From CAYRPO01 sp964426305 (GTDB lineage Bacteria > Patescibacteriota > Saccharimonadia > Saccharimonadales > CAIOMD01), in contig CAYRPO010000013.1 of assembly GCA_964426305.1 (NCBI GenBank), positions 1 to 18,504 of the forward strand: DNA of 18,504 bases, read 5' to 3'. The notes beneath the pieces were generated by a model, which saw only the letters and a list, made by a program, of their open reading frames with translations, did not search any database and had not been told where the DNA came from. Made by a program: the position numbers and the translations under genes. Of the stretch, positions 6,967 through 14,222 are shown one piece after another (the first letter of the stretch is position 1; each line of letters starts with the position of its first letter).

Positions 6967-8171
6967 GATGCGAGGCGCTGAAGTGCAATCTGGAAGGCGG
7001 CAACCTTGTGTGATATGTGTTCGGCTTGGGCACAAGCAATCATGTCTTGGGATGCTTTGGCGAGAATAGTGTCGAGTTTTGTGTTCACTTGGTCGACGGA
7101 CCAGTGTTCGCCTGCTAAATTCTGTTGCCATTCGAAATAACTAACCACCACGCCACCGGCATTGGCAACAATGTCTGGAATGACAGTCACATTGCGCGAA
7201 ACAAGGTTAGTAAAAGCTTCGTCGTCGACCGGCCCATTGGCAAGTTCCAGAACTATCGGCGCCTGCACGTCTGCAACGTTTTGTGCGGTCACTGCATCTT
7301 CAAGCGCTGCCAGCACCAGTACGTCAACAGGCAAACCTATGATATCGTCGCTTGGCAATAGTTCGGTTGCATCACTCACAAGATCGTCGATGACTGTCCG
7401 AGAAAATGCCACGTCCCGGAACGACAACGCGTCAGTTTCGGAATTCTGCACCGTCAGAGTATGGCGCGAGTTCGAAACTGCCACGATTCGCACGCCCAAC
7501 TCGGCCTCGGCAATTTGAGCAAAGTAAAAACCAACATTACCAATGCCCTGCACAGCAATTGACAGTGGCTGACCAAGCAGACCCTGGGAACGCAAATATT
7601 CACGCAGCACGATCACACCACCCCGCCCTGTTGCTTCTTCGCGACCAAGCGACCCTCCGTTATTAACAGACTTACCGGTAAAACTGGCCTTCGACACATC
7701 GCCAGTCAGCTGTTCGTACTCGTCAACCATCCAGCCCATAACCTCACCGTCAGTATTGACGTCGGGCGCAGGCACGTCTTTGTCTGGTCCAATGTGCGCA
7801 TGCAGTTTACGCACATATTCGCGGGCCACTGCCTCGATGTGCGCCTTGTCATGTTCGCGGGGATCAATTGCCACACCGCCCTTGCCACCACCCAGCGGAA
7901 TGTCAACGGCCGCAGTTTTAACCGCCATAAGCATAGCCAAGGCTCGCACTTCGTCTAGGTCGACATGCGGATGGAAACGAATGCCGCCCTTGTAAGGCCC
8001 TCGCTTGTTGTCATGCTGAATGCGATACGCCTGGTGAGTATGACCGTTGATATGTAGTTCAAATTGATGTTCTTGGTCTGGGTTCAACAGCTGCGCCAGC
8101 TGGTCGTCGCTCATCCGGAGTCGCTTTGCAGCAGATCGGACCATAGACTGTGATGATGTAAGCATGCTCAT
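6963..8171 (-). CDS. Glu/Leu/Phe/Val dehydrogenase (glutamate dehydrogenase-like)
   Basis: An NAD(P)-dependent oxidative deaminase of the GDH superfamily, 402 residues, interconverting glutamate (or a related amino acid) with its 2-oxo acid plus ammonia in the cytoplasm. The dimerisation/substrate domain holds RGPYKGGIRFHP, the substrate lysine in LMAVKTAAVDIPLGGGKGG (K85, with catalytic K97) and the catalytic aspartate in PAPDVNT (D137). A GGSLGREEATGRGG hinge leads into the Rossmann domain with AVQGIGNVG. The C-terminus has ANAGGVVVSYFEWQQN, typical of the family. I prefer ATG 8171 to the upstream ATG 8225. A TAGTAT box (8180-8185) lies 8 nt before it, so it may be leaderless, less convincingly than others. 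Substrate specificity is not certain. Confidence 0.93.
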   Translation of the reverse strand: MSMLTSSQSMVRSAAKRLRMSDDQLAQLLNPDQEHQFELHINGHTHQAYRIQHDNKRGPYKGGIRFHPHVDLDEVRALAMLMAVKTAAVDIPLGGGKGGVAIDPREHDKAHIEAVAREYVRKLHAHIGPDKDVPAPDVNTDGEVMGWMVDEYEQLTGDVSKASFTGKSVNNGGSLGREEATGRGGVIVLREYLRSQGLLGQPLSIAVQGIGNVGFYFAQIAEAELGVRIVAVSNSRHTLTVQNSETDALSFRDVAFSRTVIDDLVSDATELLPSDDIIGLPVDVLVLAALEDAVTAQNVADVQAPIVLELANGPVDDEAFTNLVSRNVTVIPDIVANAGGVVVSYFEWQQNLAGEHWSVDQVNTKLDTILAKASQDMIACAQAEHISHKVAAFQIALQRLAS

Positions 8172-8308
8172 AGCAACCCATACTACGCCCCAAAAATGTG
8201 TGAGTACAGTCACATTGCGTTGCATGTTGCGTATTTTTATGGTTTTATAGCCTGGTTACGTCCGCAAGTGGCGTTTGCAGTTTTCCATCTACAAGAGAGG
8301 AAGGGTTC

Positions 8309-8920
8309 GTGTTTCGATATCTTTTCGATCGCTACTATGCCAGCGAGCACATGTGGACTCGCATCCGCATACGTGGCGCGGTGATGCTGTTCTACAGTAT
8401 CGCCATAGTCTTTGCATTCCTGGGGCTGTTTACCGTCTTGGTCGTAGACACCTACAATCACGACCAAAGCGTCAGGATCACATACAACCAGCAGATACTC
8501 AGCATCCCACAGCAGCAACATCAGCAGTACGCAGATCTGTTGTTGCGTATGAGCGATAGTAGTACGCTAGATCTCAGCTCGTGGATGACTGACAGCCTAC
8601 GGCATACTGTCGAGACTGGCACATTTGCCCCCGCAGAGCAGCACACTCCTTATCCGCTCAGCACGGCCATCACGATGCTTGTGCTTGGGTTTGTGTGTGC
8701 CGTGCTGCTACTGGTCCCGACATACCTCTTGATCAGTTATGCCGGAGACAGCTACATCCTGCACCGACACATCCTGGATCAACCTCGAGCCTGGAGTACT
8801 GTCAGTTTCGTGCTCGTCACACTGCTGCCATTCGGCTGGATCTGCTACGCAGTCAGTGCGGTGCGCCTGTGGCAAACACGACACGACGGCACGGTTGTGT
8901 CCCAGACGACATCGACGTAA
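8309..8920 (+). CDS. Two-helix membrane protein, function unknown
   Basis: A 203-residue protein not recognised as a known family. GTG 8309 is supported by AGGAAGG about 5 nt upstream. The topology is a short basic N-terminus, a transmembrane helix (MLFYSIAIVFAFLGLFTVLVV, about 26-46), a roughly 75-residue polar Gln/Ser-rich loop, and two more hydrophobic stretches (ITMLVLGFVCAVLLLVPTYLLI and WSTVSFVLVTLLPFGWICYAV), so probably three helices in total. It stands alone between a leftward gene pair and is followed by a strong hairpin. Confidence 0.65.
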   Translation: MFRYLFDRYYASEHMWTRIRIRGAVMLFYSIAIVFAFLGLFTVLVVDTYNHDQSVRITYNQQILSIPQQQHQQYADLLLRMSDSSTLDLSSWMTDSLRHTVETGTFAPAEQHTPYPLSTAITMLVLGFVCAVLLLVPTYLLISYAGDSYILHRHILDQPRAWSTVSFVLVTLLPFGWICYAVSAVRLWQTRHDGTVVSQTTST

Positions 8921-8926
8921 CAAAAG

Positions 8927-8963
8927 GCGGTAGGACCCATGTTTTTGGTATGGGTCCTACCGC
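8927..8963 (-). terminator. Hairpin terminator between convergent genes
   Basis: A 14-bp perfect stem (8927-8940 with 8950-8963) encloses a 9-nt loop. Read on the minus strand it is followed by CCTTTTGTT, a U-tract suited to ending the msrB/PH-like transcript. Read rightward it lies 6 nt after the 8309-8920 stop, and may work in both directions. Confidence 0.75.
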
Positions 8964-8991
8964 TCAGCTACATTGTGCATCTACAGATCTC

Positions 8992-9363
8992 TTATTTTTT
9001 TGCCCACTTGATAATTTTTTGTGCTTCTACAGGGTCGCAGCTCACCACGACGCGTTTGAACTTGTTTTGATTAGTCTCTATGTACAACACATTGTTTACC
9101 AGCGGATTCACAAAACCGTGCGGATTGGTTAAGTACAGAAAATCCCAGCCCTCTTCGGTCCAGAAACTGCCAGCAATGAGGTGTTTTGGTATGCCTGCGC
9201 CAGGTGCTCGTACTTCCCACTTGCGCCACTCGTGAAACGTTTCGCGAAAATCGATGGTTTGGATGTCTTTTTTGCGTATCACCACCTTGGCCTTGATGGC
9301 AAAAAACTGCTCTTTGCCATGCAGCTCGATTGTTAAGGAGTCTTTGTCTGTTCGAAAGATCAT
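8992..9363 (-). CDS. Small PH-like beta-domain protein, unknown function
   Basis: A 123-residue soluble protein. Its pattern of short strands (SLTIELHGKEQFFAIKAKVVIRK, IQTIDFRETF, HLIAGSFW, WDFLYLTNPHGFV, NVLYIETNQNKFKRVVVSC) and a final helix (PVEAQKIIKWAKK) resembles bacterial PH-like domains. This is a fold impression, not a family match. The start is ATG 9363, which overlaps the msrB stop as ATGA with a GGGGA upstream, so it is translationally coupled to msrB. A GTG- or ATG-initiated longer form reaching 9417 would overlap msrB and is unlikely. Its role with MsrB is unknown. Confidence 0.65.
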   Translation of the reverse strand: MIFRTDKDSLTIELHGKEQFFAIKAKVVIRKKDIQTIDFRETFHEWRKWEVRAPGAGIPKHLIAGSFWTEEGWDFLYLTNPHGFVNPLVNNVLYIETNQNKFKRVVVSCDPVEAQKIIKWAKK

Positions 9364-9773
9364 ACACCGTCCCCTTTCTGCTCGGGCTCGAAGCCCAATG
9401 CTACCGAATTGATACAAAAACGCATGCCCGTCGGTTGGTCTGGTGCGTCGTTAAATACATGCCCCAAATGGCCATCGCAACTTCTGCAACGGACCTCGAC
9501 GCGTTCCATACCATGAGACACGTCCTGAACTAATCTGACTGCATCACTGGATGCTACATTGTAAAAACTAGGCCAACCACAATCGGCCTCGAACTTGTGA
9601 GCCGAATCGAACAACACGGCACCACAGGCTGCGCAGGTGTATACGCCATCATGATCGTTATACAGCCATTCACCGCTATATGGCACTTCAGTACCTTTCT
9701 GACGCAGCACCACATACTGCTCTGGACTGAGCACTTTCTTCCATGCTGCATCACTTTTGCGTACAGACTTCAT
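9360..9773 (-). CDS. msrB: Peptide-methionine (R)-S-oxide reductase MsrB
   Basis: Repairs oxidised methionine (R-sulfoxide) in proteins; 137 residues, a stand-alone MsrB. The fold signatures are all present: YVVLRQKGTEVPYSGEW, the first zinc pair in CAAC, ADCGWPSFYN, the second zinc pair in CRSC, then GHLGHVFNDAP and the catalytic cysteine in GMRFCINSVAL. The zinc site is intact, unlike that of DnaG in this genome. ATG 9773 is chosen because a TACAAT -10 box (9780-9785) lies exactly 6 nt upstream with no ribosome binding site, predicting a leaderless mRNA. It is coupled to the downstream PH-like gene by ATGA. Confidence 0.95.
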   Translation of the reverse strand: MKSVRKSDAAWKKVLSPEQYVVLRQKGTEVPYSGEWLYNDHDGVYTCAACGAVLFDSAHKFEADCGWPSFYNVASSDAVRLVQDVSHGMERVEVRCRSCDGHLGHVFNDAPDQPTGMRFCINSVALGFEPEQKGDGV

Positions 9774-9779
9774 GTGTCC

Positions 9780-9785
9780 ATTGTA
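9780..9785 (-). promoter_or_regulatory. -10 box of msrB, leaderless spacing
   Basis: TACAAT on the minus strand ends 6 nt before the msrB ATG, so the transcription start should fall on or next to the A of the start codon. No good -35 is visible. Confidence 0.5.
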
Positions 9786-9819
9786 CGCTCTTCGTACCAA
9801 CGTTACATACCAGTTTTAG

Positions 9820-10536
9820 CTATGCGGCGCGAGCAAATTGCTGCGAATCTCTACGCGACACTGGACGCCTATGGCGTGCCATCGTAACAAAACGTAACCC
9901 CTCATAGGCAGTTGCCATAGGAGAGCCAATCATAATGCAGGCGTCTTCTCCAAGTGATGCTTCGTATTTGTATGCCAAATCATACACGACCGTCTGGGCG
10001 CTAGTTTGCGACGAACGCTCGTCGACCCCAAGACGATGACGCAAGACCTGTGATCTTCCAAAAATACCTGGCTTAACTGATCCAATAAACTCACGCCATT
10101 CCTCGACAGTCTCGGAACCTACTACACGCGCAGCAGCGATTGATATGCGGTCAACACAGTCTGACAGCATTGGGCGCGGTCCGACAAGGCTCATATCACC
10201 GTCTCTAACCTGTCGCCATTGCGGTAACTCATCTAGCCCAACAACACGGGCAAAATGAGCGGCCGTATTCACTATGCGCACACCATATCGATCAATATCT
10301 AGAGGCGCGTCTGGCTCAGGGTCATGCATCGTCTTAATTTTTTCCAGCGTCAAGACATTATCGCCAAAACGCGTTTGCCTAAAACGATTCTGGGGCGATA
10401 CAGTTCCCCATATTGCCCGCTCAGTGGCACGCGCACTGGCTTCGGCGACAGGCAACATCATATTAGATACAGCCACATCCAAACGTCTCTTTATGGGAGA
10501 CTGGATGTATGCAATACCTTTTGGTCTTTCTGACAT
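9820..10536 (-). CDS. Bacterial sugar transferase (WcaJ/PglC-type) lacking a clear membrane anchor
   Basis: Resembles the polyprenyl-phosphate phosphosugar transferase domain (PF02397) that starts glycan assembly on undecaprenyl phosphate. Recognisable motifs are LEKIKTM (equivalent to the KFRTM segment), the catalytic Asp-Glu in VGLDELPQ, GDMSLVGPRPM and VKPGIFGRSQV. What is odd is the N-terminus: the usual long re-entrant or transmembrane helix is reduced to a weakly hydrophobic stretch (LDVAVSNMMLPVAEA), and FFRQ-type residues are altered. The C-terminus continues past the usual end with a basic tail. ATG 10536 is the only reasonable start. It may be a soluble or peripheral variant, or a divergent enzyme; function is inferred from the motifs. 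Confidence 0.7.
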   Translation of the reverse strand: MSERPKGIAYIQSPIKRRLDVAVSNMMLPVAEASARATERAIWGTVSPQNRFRQTRFGDNVLTLEKIKTMHDPEPDAPLDIDRYGVRIVNTAAHFARVVGLDELPQWRQVRDGDMSLVGPRPMLSDCVDRISIAAARVVGSETVEEWREFIGSVKPGIFGRSQVLRHRLGVDERSSQTSAQTVVYDLAYKYEASLGEDACIMIGSPMATAYEGLRFVTMARHRRPVSRRDSQQFARAA

Positions 10537-10583
10537 CTATAAGGCATACGCTAACACACTTACGCTTATAGTGCAAGTGTTAC

Positions 10584-12083
10584 TTATAGCGAGTCAAGGA
10601 AATCTTGGGCTCTATAGGTGATGATACGTCTGCGGTCTGGATTGACGCGCGCAAGAGACTTAACCAACACGCTGGTTCGAGGATTTTTGGCAAGCGTATC
10701 GCGGTGTCGCTCTACATAGTTCCAAAAAAGACCGTCCCACACATTGCACCACTCGCCCTCTGGGTAGTGGCTCATGCTTCGTATGTAGGTGCTGGCCGAA
10801 ATGTAGGGCTTCGTAACCATGCCGCCCAAGTCGCTGAGCTGACTTATGCCATAGATGTTCGGAACGAGCATCCAGTCATAAGAATCGATGAATAAACTCA
10901 AAAACCACTCGTACATCGCGTCAGGCTTCACTTCACACAGCAACATGATGTTGCCCATAATCATGAGGCGCTCATTGTGGTGAGCATAGGCGTTTTTATT
11001 TACCTTGGCAATGACATCATCAACCGGCGGAAGCCCAGTTGTTCCCTGCCAGAAAGCATTTGGCAGGGGTTGTTGTATCTGTCCGCCGCCACTACGCAAC
11101 GAGATATGCTGTGTAACGTATAGCCCCCTGACATATTCTCGCCAGCCCAATACACGGCGTATAAGCGGTTCAAGATTTGACAGATCAACATCTTCTGTGT
11201 CGGCATATGTCAATGCCGCATCGACAACGTCTTGTGGATTCAGAAGCCCCACATTGAGTGCGGCCGACAACCCACTATGATGCACTAGCATAGACTGTCC
11301 ATCAATCGCATCGCCATATAGCCCGTACGACACAAGCCGATTACGCAAAAAATCCTTAAGCCACTCTGTCGCCTCGGTATGCGAAGTAGGCCACACAAAA
11401 GACTCTAGACTGCCTGGATTGTTCGCGAAGTGCTTCTCGACCCATTTTTTCGCCTCAGCAACATATGGGTTATCGCCAAACGACTCAAATCCGGGCGCTA
11501 CATAATCATGCGGTAGTGGCTTTTGTTCGTCAGGCTCATGCATCCAGGCCCCGCCCACGGGTTTAAACTTCTTGTCGATCAATATATTGAACCGTTCACG
11601 TTGCCATTGGTAAAAATCGGCAAATGTATGCTGGGGCTTGTTGGCAAAAAACTCCTGGATTTCGCCTCTTCGTACATAAAAATTTGGGCTAGGCAACACT
11701 CTCAACTCAAATGGCGGTTCTATAGTCTCGTCGATCGCTTTTTTGATCCGCACTTCCATGGTGTGATCCGTGAGGTCAAAAATCTGCACCATCTCTGCTC
11801 CAGCAGTCTTGGCGCGATGTAAGACATTTTCCGTTGATCCGGCATCGTGTAGTTCGATATATTCGACATTTATACCGGCAGGCCATAACGCCTCTTCGAC
11901 ATACCGACGCATAGTTGCACGATGCAGAACAAGCTTTTGTTTGTGCAGCATGGCTGGATACTGTTGGTCGGCGCCAAAGAATAGCGGATCTTCGACCACA
12001 TACACGGTATCAACTTTCGGCAAAAGATCGGGCGCAAACAATTGATTGGGGAACAGTATAAGCGCGTTTTGGATCTTTTTCAT
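10584..12083 (-). CDS. Cryptochrome/photolyase-related protein (COG3046 type)
   Basis: A 499-residue flavoprotein of the deoxyribodipyrimidine photolyase-related group, the same branch as the FeS-containing 6-4 photolyases, likely repairing UV damage or sensing light. The N-terminal antenna-type Rossmann domain starts NALILFPNQLF. The C-terminal FAD domain contains GLLNPQDVVDAAL, VLGWREYVRGLY, NAYAHHNERLMIMGNIMLL, FIDSYDWMLVPNIYGISQ and TKPYISASTYIRSMS, then EWCNVWDGLFW. The whole protein has only two cysteines, so the four-Cys 4Fe-4S site of the FeS members cannot form. No Shine-Dalgarno sequence precedes ATG 12083; a weak TATTCA box sits 6 nt upstream. An AGCTT-type repeat lies at about 12093-12113. 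Confidence 0.88.
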   Translation of the reverse strand: MKKIQNALILFPNQLFAPDLLPKVDTVYVVEDPLFFGADQQYPAMLHKQKLVLHRATMRRYVEEALWPAGINVEYIELHDAGSTENVLHRAKTAGAEMVQIFDLTDHTMEVRIKKAIDETIEPPFELRVLPSPNFYVRRGEIQEFFANKPQHTFADFYQWQRERFNILIDKKFKPVGGAWMHEPDEQKPLPHDYVAPGFESFGDNPYVAEAKKWVEKHFANNPGSLESFVWPTSHTEATEWLKDFLRNRLVSYGLYGDAIDGQSMLVHHSGLSAALNVGLLNPQDVVDAALTYADTEDVDLSNLEPLIRRVLGWREYVRGLYVTQHISLRSGGGQIQQPLPNAFWQGTTGLPPVDDVIAKVNKNAYAHHNERLMIMGNIMLLCEVKPDAMYEWFLSLFIDSYDWMLVPNIYGISQLSDLGGMVTKPYISASTYIRSMSHYPEGEWCNVWDGLFWNYVERHRDTLAKNPRTSVLVKSLARVNPDRRRIITYRAQDFLDSL

Positions 12084-12152
12084 ATGCTATGAATAAGCTT
12101 AAGCTAAAGCTAGGCTACGCGCAACCGACAGCACAAAAAAACAGAGTATAGA

Positions 12153-12845
12153 TTACGATATGACGTCGTTTTTCGAGCCATGCACAAGACGCAATGTTGC
12201 GCAGAGCACAAAATAAAGGCTCGACAGTAGCAGAAAGATCAGTCCTGTAGTGCCAAGTGTGAAACGTGTGTTCAATGGATTGATTAGCTGGTCCGATACA
12301 TCAAACAAGACACTTAACGGGTTAAGGACAATATCCCAACTATTCCATCGCAGATACCGACCCAAGTAAATCGCAAAACCGCTCAGCAACAGCGTCACGA
12401 CGGGCAGCCAATGGCCATATTGACCAAAGCGCTGTACTGCACGGCGATGCACCAAAAAGAGTGCCAGATACCCCAGAACGAAGCCGCACCAGGCATATAC
12501 ACTAAACAAAACGATATCGGAAACGAGGGATACCTCTCCTGTTGGGCGCAAATGGATAAAATCGGTGATCAGATAAAAAGCATTTGGCAAAAATAATAAC
12601 CACAAGACAAACAATGTGGCAGTTTGCCATGACAAGGCAAGGCCTCGTGCTGTTCGTTTGTGGAGCTGCCACGCAAATATCACCGGAAGCCATGCCAAAA
12701 ACAGGTTCCATGCCAAAAACCAATATCGGTACGTACCCGTCTTGTCGATTCGATACGTGAGTAAAATGATTGCGAGCATATTCAACACACCAATCGACAG
12801 CAGAAACTGATCCCGCAGTTGCCGAGCGCGATACGTGTCATCCAT
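12153..12845 (-). CDS. DUF1361 family multi-pass membrane protein
   Basis: A 230-residue integral membrane protein with about seven hydrophobic segments, matching DUF1361 in its characteristic motifs: NLFLAWLPVIFAW, LWLLFLPNAFYLITDFIHL, YAWCGFVLGYLALFLVHR and YLGRYLRWNSWDIVLNP. No biochemical function is established for the family. The start ATG 12845 is fixed by a perfect TATAAT box (12852-12857) exactly 6 nt upstream, so the mRNA should be leaderless; an ATG two codons earlier would touch the -10 box. That -10 box overlaps the TAA stop of the upstream quinone reductase gene. Confidence 0.88.
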   Translation of the reverse strand: MDDTYRARQLRDQFLLSIGVLNMLAIILLTYRIDKTGTYRYWFLAWNLFLAWLPVIFAWQLHKRTARGLALSWQTATLFVLWLLFLPNAFYLITDFIHLRPTGEVSLVSDIVLFSVYAWCGFVLGYLALFLVHRRAVQRFGQYGHWLPVVTLLLSGFAIYLGRYLRWNSWDIVLNPLSVLFDVSDQLINPLNTRFTLGTTGLIFLLLSSLYFVLCATLRLVHGSKNDVIS

Positions 12846-12851
12846 GCGCAT

Positions 12852-12857
12852 ATTATA
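12852..12857 (-). promoter_or_regulatory. -10 box of the DUF1361 gene, inside the upstream stop codon
   Basis: TATAAT on the minus strand shares bases with the GTA-TAA end of the quinone reductase gene and lies 6 nt upstream of the DUF1361 ATG. This gives the gene an independent, leaderless transcript despite the apparent operon layout. Confidence 0.6.
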
Positions 12858-13542
12858 CGTTGTTTGGTTCGCTATCGTATGTATGCCAAAAAACTGGGCT
12901 CTGTACAAGTGTCTGCACACGAAACTCGTAGTCCGCCAGAATACGATCGGCCTGGCCGGGCGCTAAGCCGAGCGCGTTATAAACGACAAACGGCTCCAGC
13001 ACATCCATGCCGCACATCGAAAACGTACCATGCTGTACGGGATGTAGTACCTGATTCATAGTCGTCTTATGCTTGCCACGCTCGCTGTAAAAATCTTGCG
13101 GCCCACCAGCAACGACACACAGCATGGCTTGTTTTCCTCGTAGTAAGCCTTTTTCGTATATCCTGCCACCGTCCCAAGCAGCACCCATCACCAGCACGCG
13201 GTCAAACCAGCCCTTCAAAATTGCAGGCACACCCTGCCACCAGATTGGCGCATGAAAGAGGAGTAAATCAGCTGCGGCAACTTTTTCTAGTTCGGCAAGT
13301 ATATCTGGTGCAAAGGCCATGCCGTTTGTAACGGCATTTTTTTGTTCAAGCATATAGTTAAAATGACGACCACTGGTTTGTGTGAAGTCATATTTGTGTG
13401 CAGTTGGCGAAAAACCCATGCCGTACAGATCGGTTTCCACTACTGTATGACCTTGTCTAGTCAGTACGCTGGTCGCCACGTTTTTAAGAGAGGCGGTCAG
13501 CGACGATGGCTCGTGATGAGCATAGATTGACAAGACATTCAT
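12853..13542 (-). CDS. NAD(P)H:quinone oxidoreductase, flavodoxin-2 fold
   Basis: A 229-residue FMN/FAD-dependent two-electron quinone reductase (NQO1/MdaB/KefF-like, PF02525 type), protecting against redox-cycling quinones. Visible motifs are the phosphate-binding loop at IYAHHEPSSLTASLKN, the family core LLFHAPIWWQGVPAILKGWF followed by DRVLVMG, and the strand AMLCVVAGGP. The start is ATG 13542; a TTG two codons upstream is possible. A TACAAT box (13582-13587) lies 39 nt upstream, with a 6-bp inverted repeat GCCGAT/ATCGGC (13594-13611) just behind it, which could be an operator. No strong ribosome binding site is seen. It is transcribed divergently from tRNA-Ser. Confidence 0.87.
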   Translation of the reverse strand: MNVLSIYAHHEPSSLTASLKNVATSVLTRQGHTVVETDLYGMGFSPTAHKYDFTQTSGRHFNYMLEQKNAVTNGMAFAPDILAELEKVAAADLLLFHAPIWWQGVPAILKGWFDRVLVMGAAWDGGRIYEKGLLRGKQAMLCVVAGGPQDFYSERGKHKTTMNQVLHPVQHGTFSMCGMDVLEPFVVYNALGLAPGQADRILADYEFRVQTLVQSPVFWHTYDSEPNNV

Positions 13543-13651
13543 AGCCAAGGTCGCTTCGTATGGCTTGCTTGTAGACTCTGTATTGTATGCTCCGCCGATT
13601 CATCCATCGGCACATTCGTCATGTTTATCATATATCTACTGTAACCCATAC

Positions 13652-13681
13652 GTGACAGTATGTCTTTGTATCTGATATAAT
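13652..13681 (+). promoter_or_regulatory. tRNA-Ser promoter
   Basis: GTGACA (13652-13657) and TATAAT (13676-13681) are separated by 18 nt, and the -10 is extended (TGA immediately before it). The start near 13688 leaves a leader of about 12 nt before the mature tRNA. Confidence 0.7.
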
Positions 13682-13699
13682 TTGGTAGCTTTAGCCTAC

Positions 13700-13792
13700 G
13701 GAGGAGTACCCAAGTGGCTGAAGGGGACGGTTTGCTAAATCGTTAGAGGGGAGCAATCTCCTGCGAGGGTTCGAATCCCTCCTCCTCCGCCA
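13700..13792 (+). tRNA. tRNA-Ser (anticodon GCU)
   Basis: A complete class II tRNA with encoded CCA. The acceptor stem GGAGGAG (13700-13706) pairs with CTCCTCC (13782-13788). The anticodon loop TTGCTAA gives GCT at 13734-13736, reading AGC/AGU serine codons. A long variable arm follows, and the T-arm is GAGGG-TTCGAAT-CCCTC. Discriminator G13789 precedes CCA (13790-13792). The CCA is itself the foot of the downstream perfect hairpin, which is unusual, and the 3' 22 nt has a split inverted copy downstream. Confidence 0.97.
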
Positions 13793-13882
13793 AAGTAAAG
13801 ACCCAGTCGCAAGACTGGGTCTTTACTTTGGAAGAGCGGAGGAGGAAGAAAGCCAATGCCTTGGCTTTCGTGGGATTCGAAC
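13769..13882. repeat. Split inverted copy of the tRNA-Ser 3' end
   Basis: The tRNA bases 13769-13779 (GTTCGAATCCC) and 13780-13790 (TCCTCCTCCGC) recur inverted at 13872-13882 and 13836-13846. The two halves of the copy are pushed apart by a 25-nt insert that is itself a 9-bp hairpin (13848-13856 with 13861-13869). With the 19-bp GCAA hairpin at its centre, the whole stretch is one long interrupted palindrome of about 114 nt. Confidence 0.85.
13790..13831 (+). terminator. 19-bp perfect hairpin starting in the tRNA CCA
   Basis: Arms 13790-13808 and 13813-13831 are fully complementary with a GCAA loop. The stem begins with the tRNA's own CCA. AAAGTAAAGACCC pairs with GGGTCTTTACTTT, so a U-rich arm is inside the stem rather than after it. 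It probably ends tRNA transcription and may influence 3' processing. Confidence 0.65.
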
Positions 13883-13971
13883 AGGCGGAGCGTGCGAGCC
13901 CATTTAGGCGAGCCGTGAGCCGGGCTCACAAGTCAAAATGCAAAGCATTTTGACTTGTGAGTCGGAATCCC
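13872..13971. repeat. Hairpin array unit 1 (T-arm-like termini)
   Basis: The unit is bounded by GGGATTC (13872-13878, continuing GAAC) and GAATCCC (13965-13971), which pair over 7 bp. Inside is a 17-bp perfect hairpin (13925-13941 with 13945-13961, loop AAA) and a competing GTGAGCC/GGCTCAC arm. There is no credible coding frame. Confidence 0.75.
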
Positions 13972-14010
13972 TGCAACCGTATATCAAGATTTATTTGGCA
14001 AAGTCAGAGC

Positions 14011-14117
14011 GAGATTCGAACGACAACTGCCTGTGGCAGTTGGCCGCCCTTTAGCCGCGAAAGCGGTTGCTGTGACGAAAGTAATATTCTTTCGTTAGCA
14101 AGGTCGAATCCCCGTAC
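14011..14117. repeat. Hairpin array unit 2 (T-arm-like termini)
   Basis: The unit is bounded by GAGATTCGAAC (14011-14021) and GTCGAATCCCC (14103-14113); GATTCGA/TCGAATC pair over 7 bp. Three hairpins lie inside like a cloverleaf: CAACTGCC/GGCAGTTG (14024-14042), CCGC-GAAA-GCGG (14055-14066) and ACGAAAG-TAATATT-CTTTCGT (14075-14095). It runs into the assembly gap. Confidence 0.75.
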
Positions 14118-14122
14118 TGTGA
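14068..14122 (+). repeat. 55-bp direct repeat, left copy at contig end
   Basis: Identical over all 55 positions to 14223-14277. It ends exactly at the run of N, so it represents the terminal 55 bases of the left contig. Confidence 0.9.
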
Positions 14123-14222
14123 NNNNNNNNNNNNNNNNNNNNNNNNNNNNNNNNNNNNNNNNNNNNNNNNNNNNNNNNNNNNNNNNNNNNNNNNNNNNNN
14201 NNNNNNNNNNNNNNNNNNNNNN
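14123..14222. other. Assembly gap of 100 N
   Basis: Exactly 100 N, the conventional placeholder for a gap of unknown size. It falls inside the hairpin array and is flanked by identical 55-bp ends, so true length, unit number and even adjacency of the two sides are unproven. Confidence 0.99.

Noticed and set aside
13735..13929. A 64-codon leftward frame containing GGGGIRTLAG
   Set aside because: This is the well-known spurious translation of a tRNA-Ser T-arm read on the opposite strand; it covers the tRNA and its trailer hairpin.
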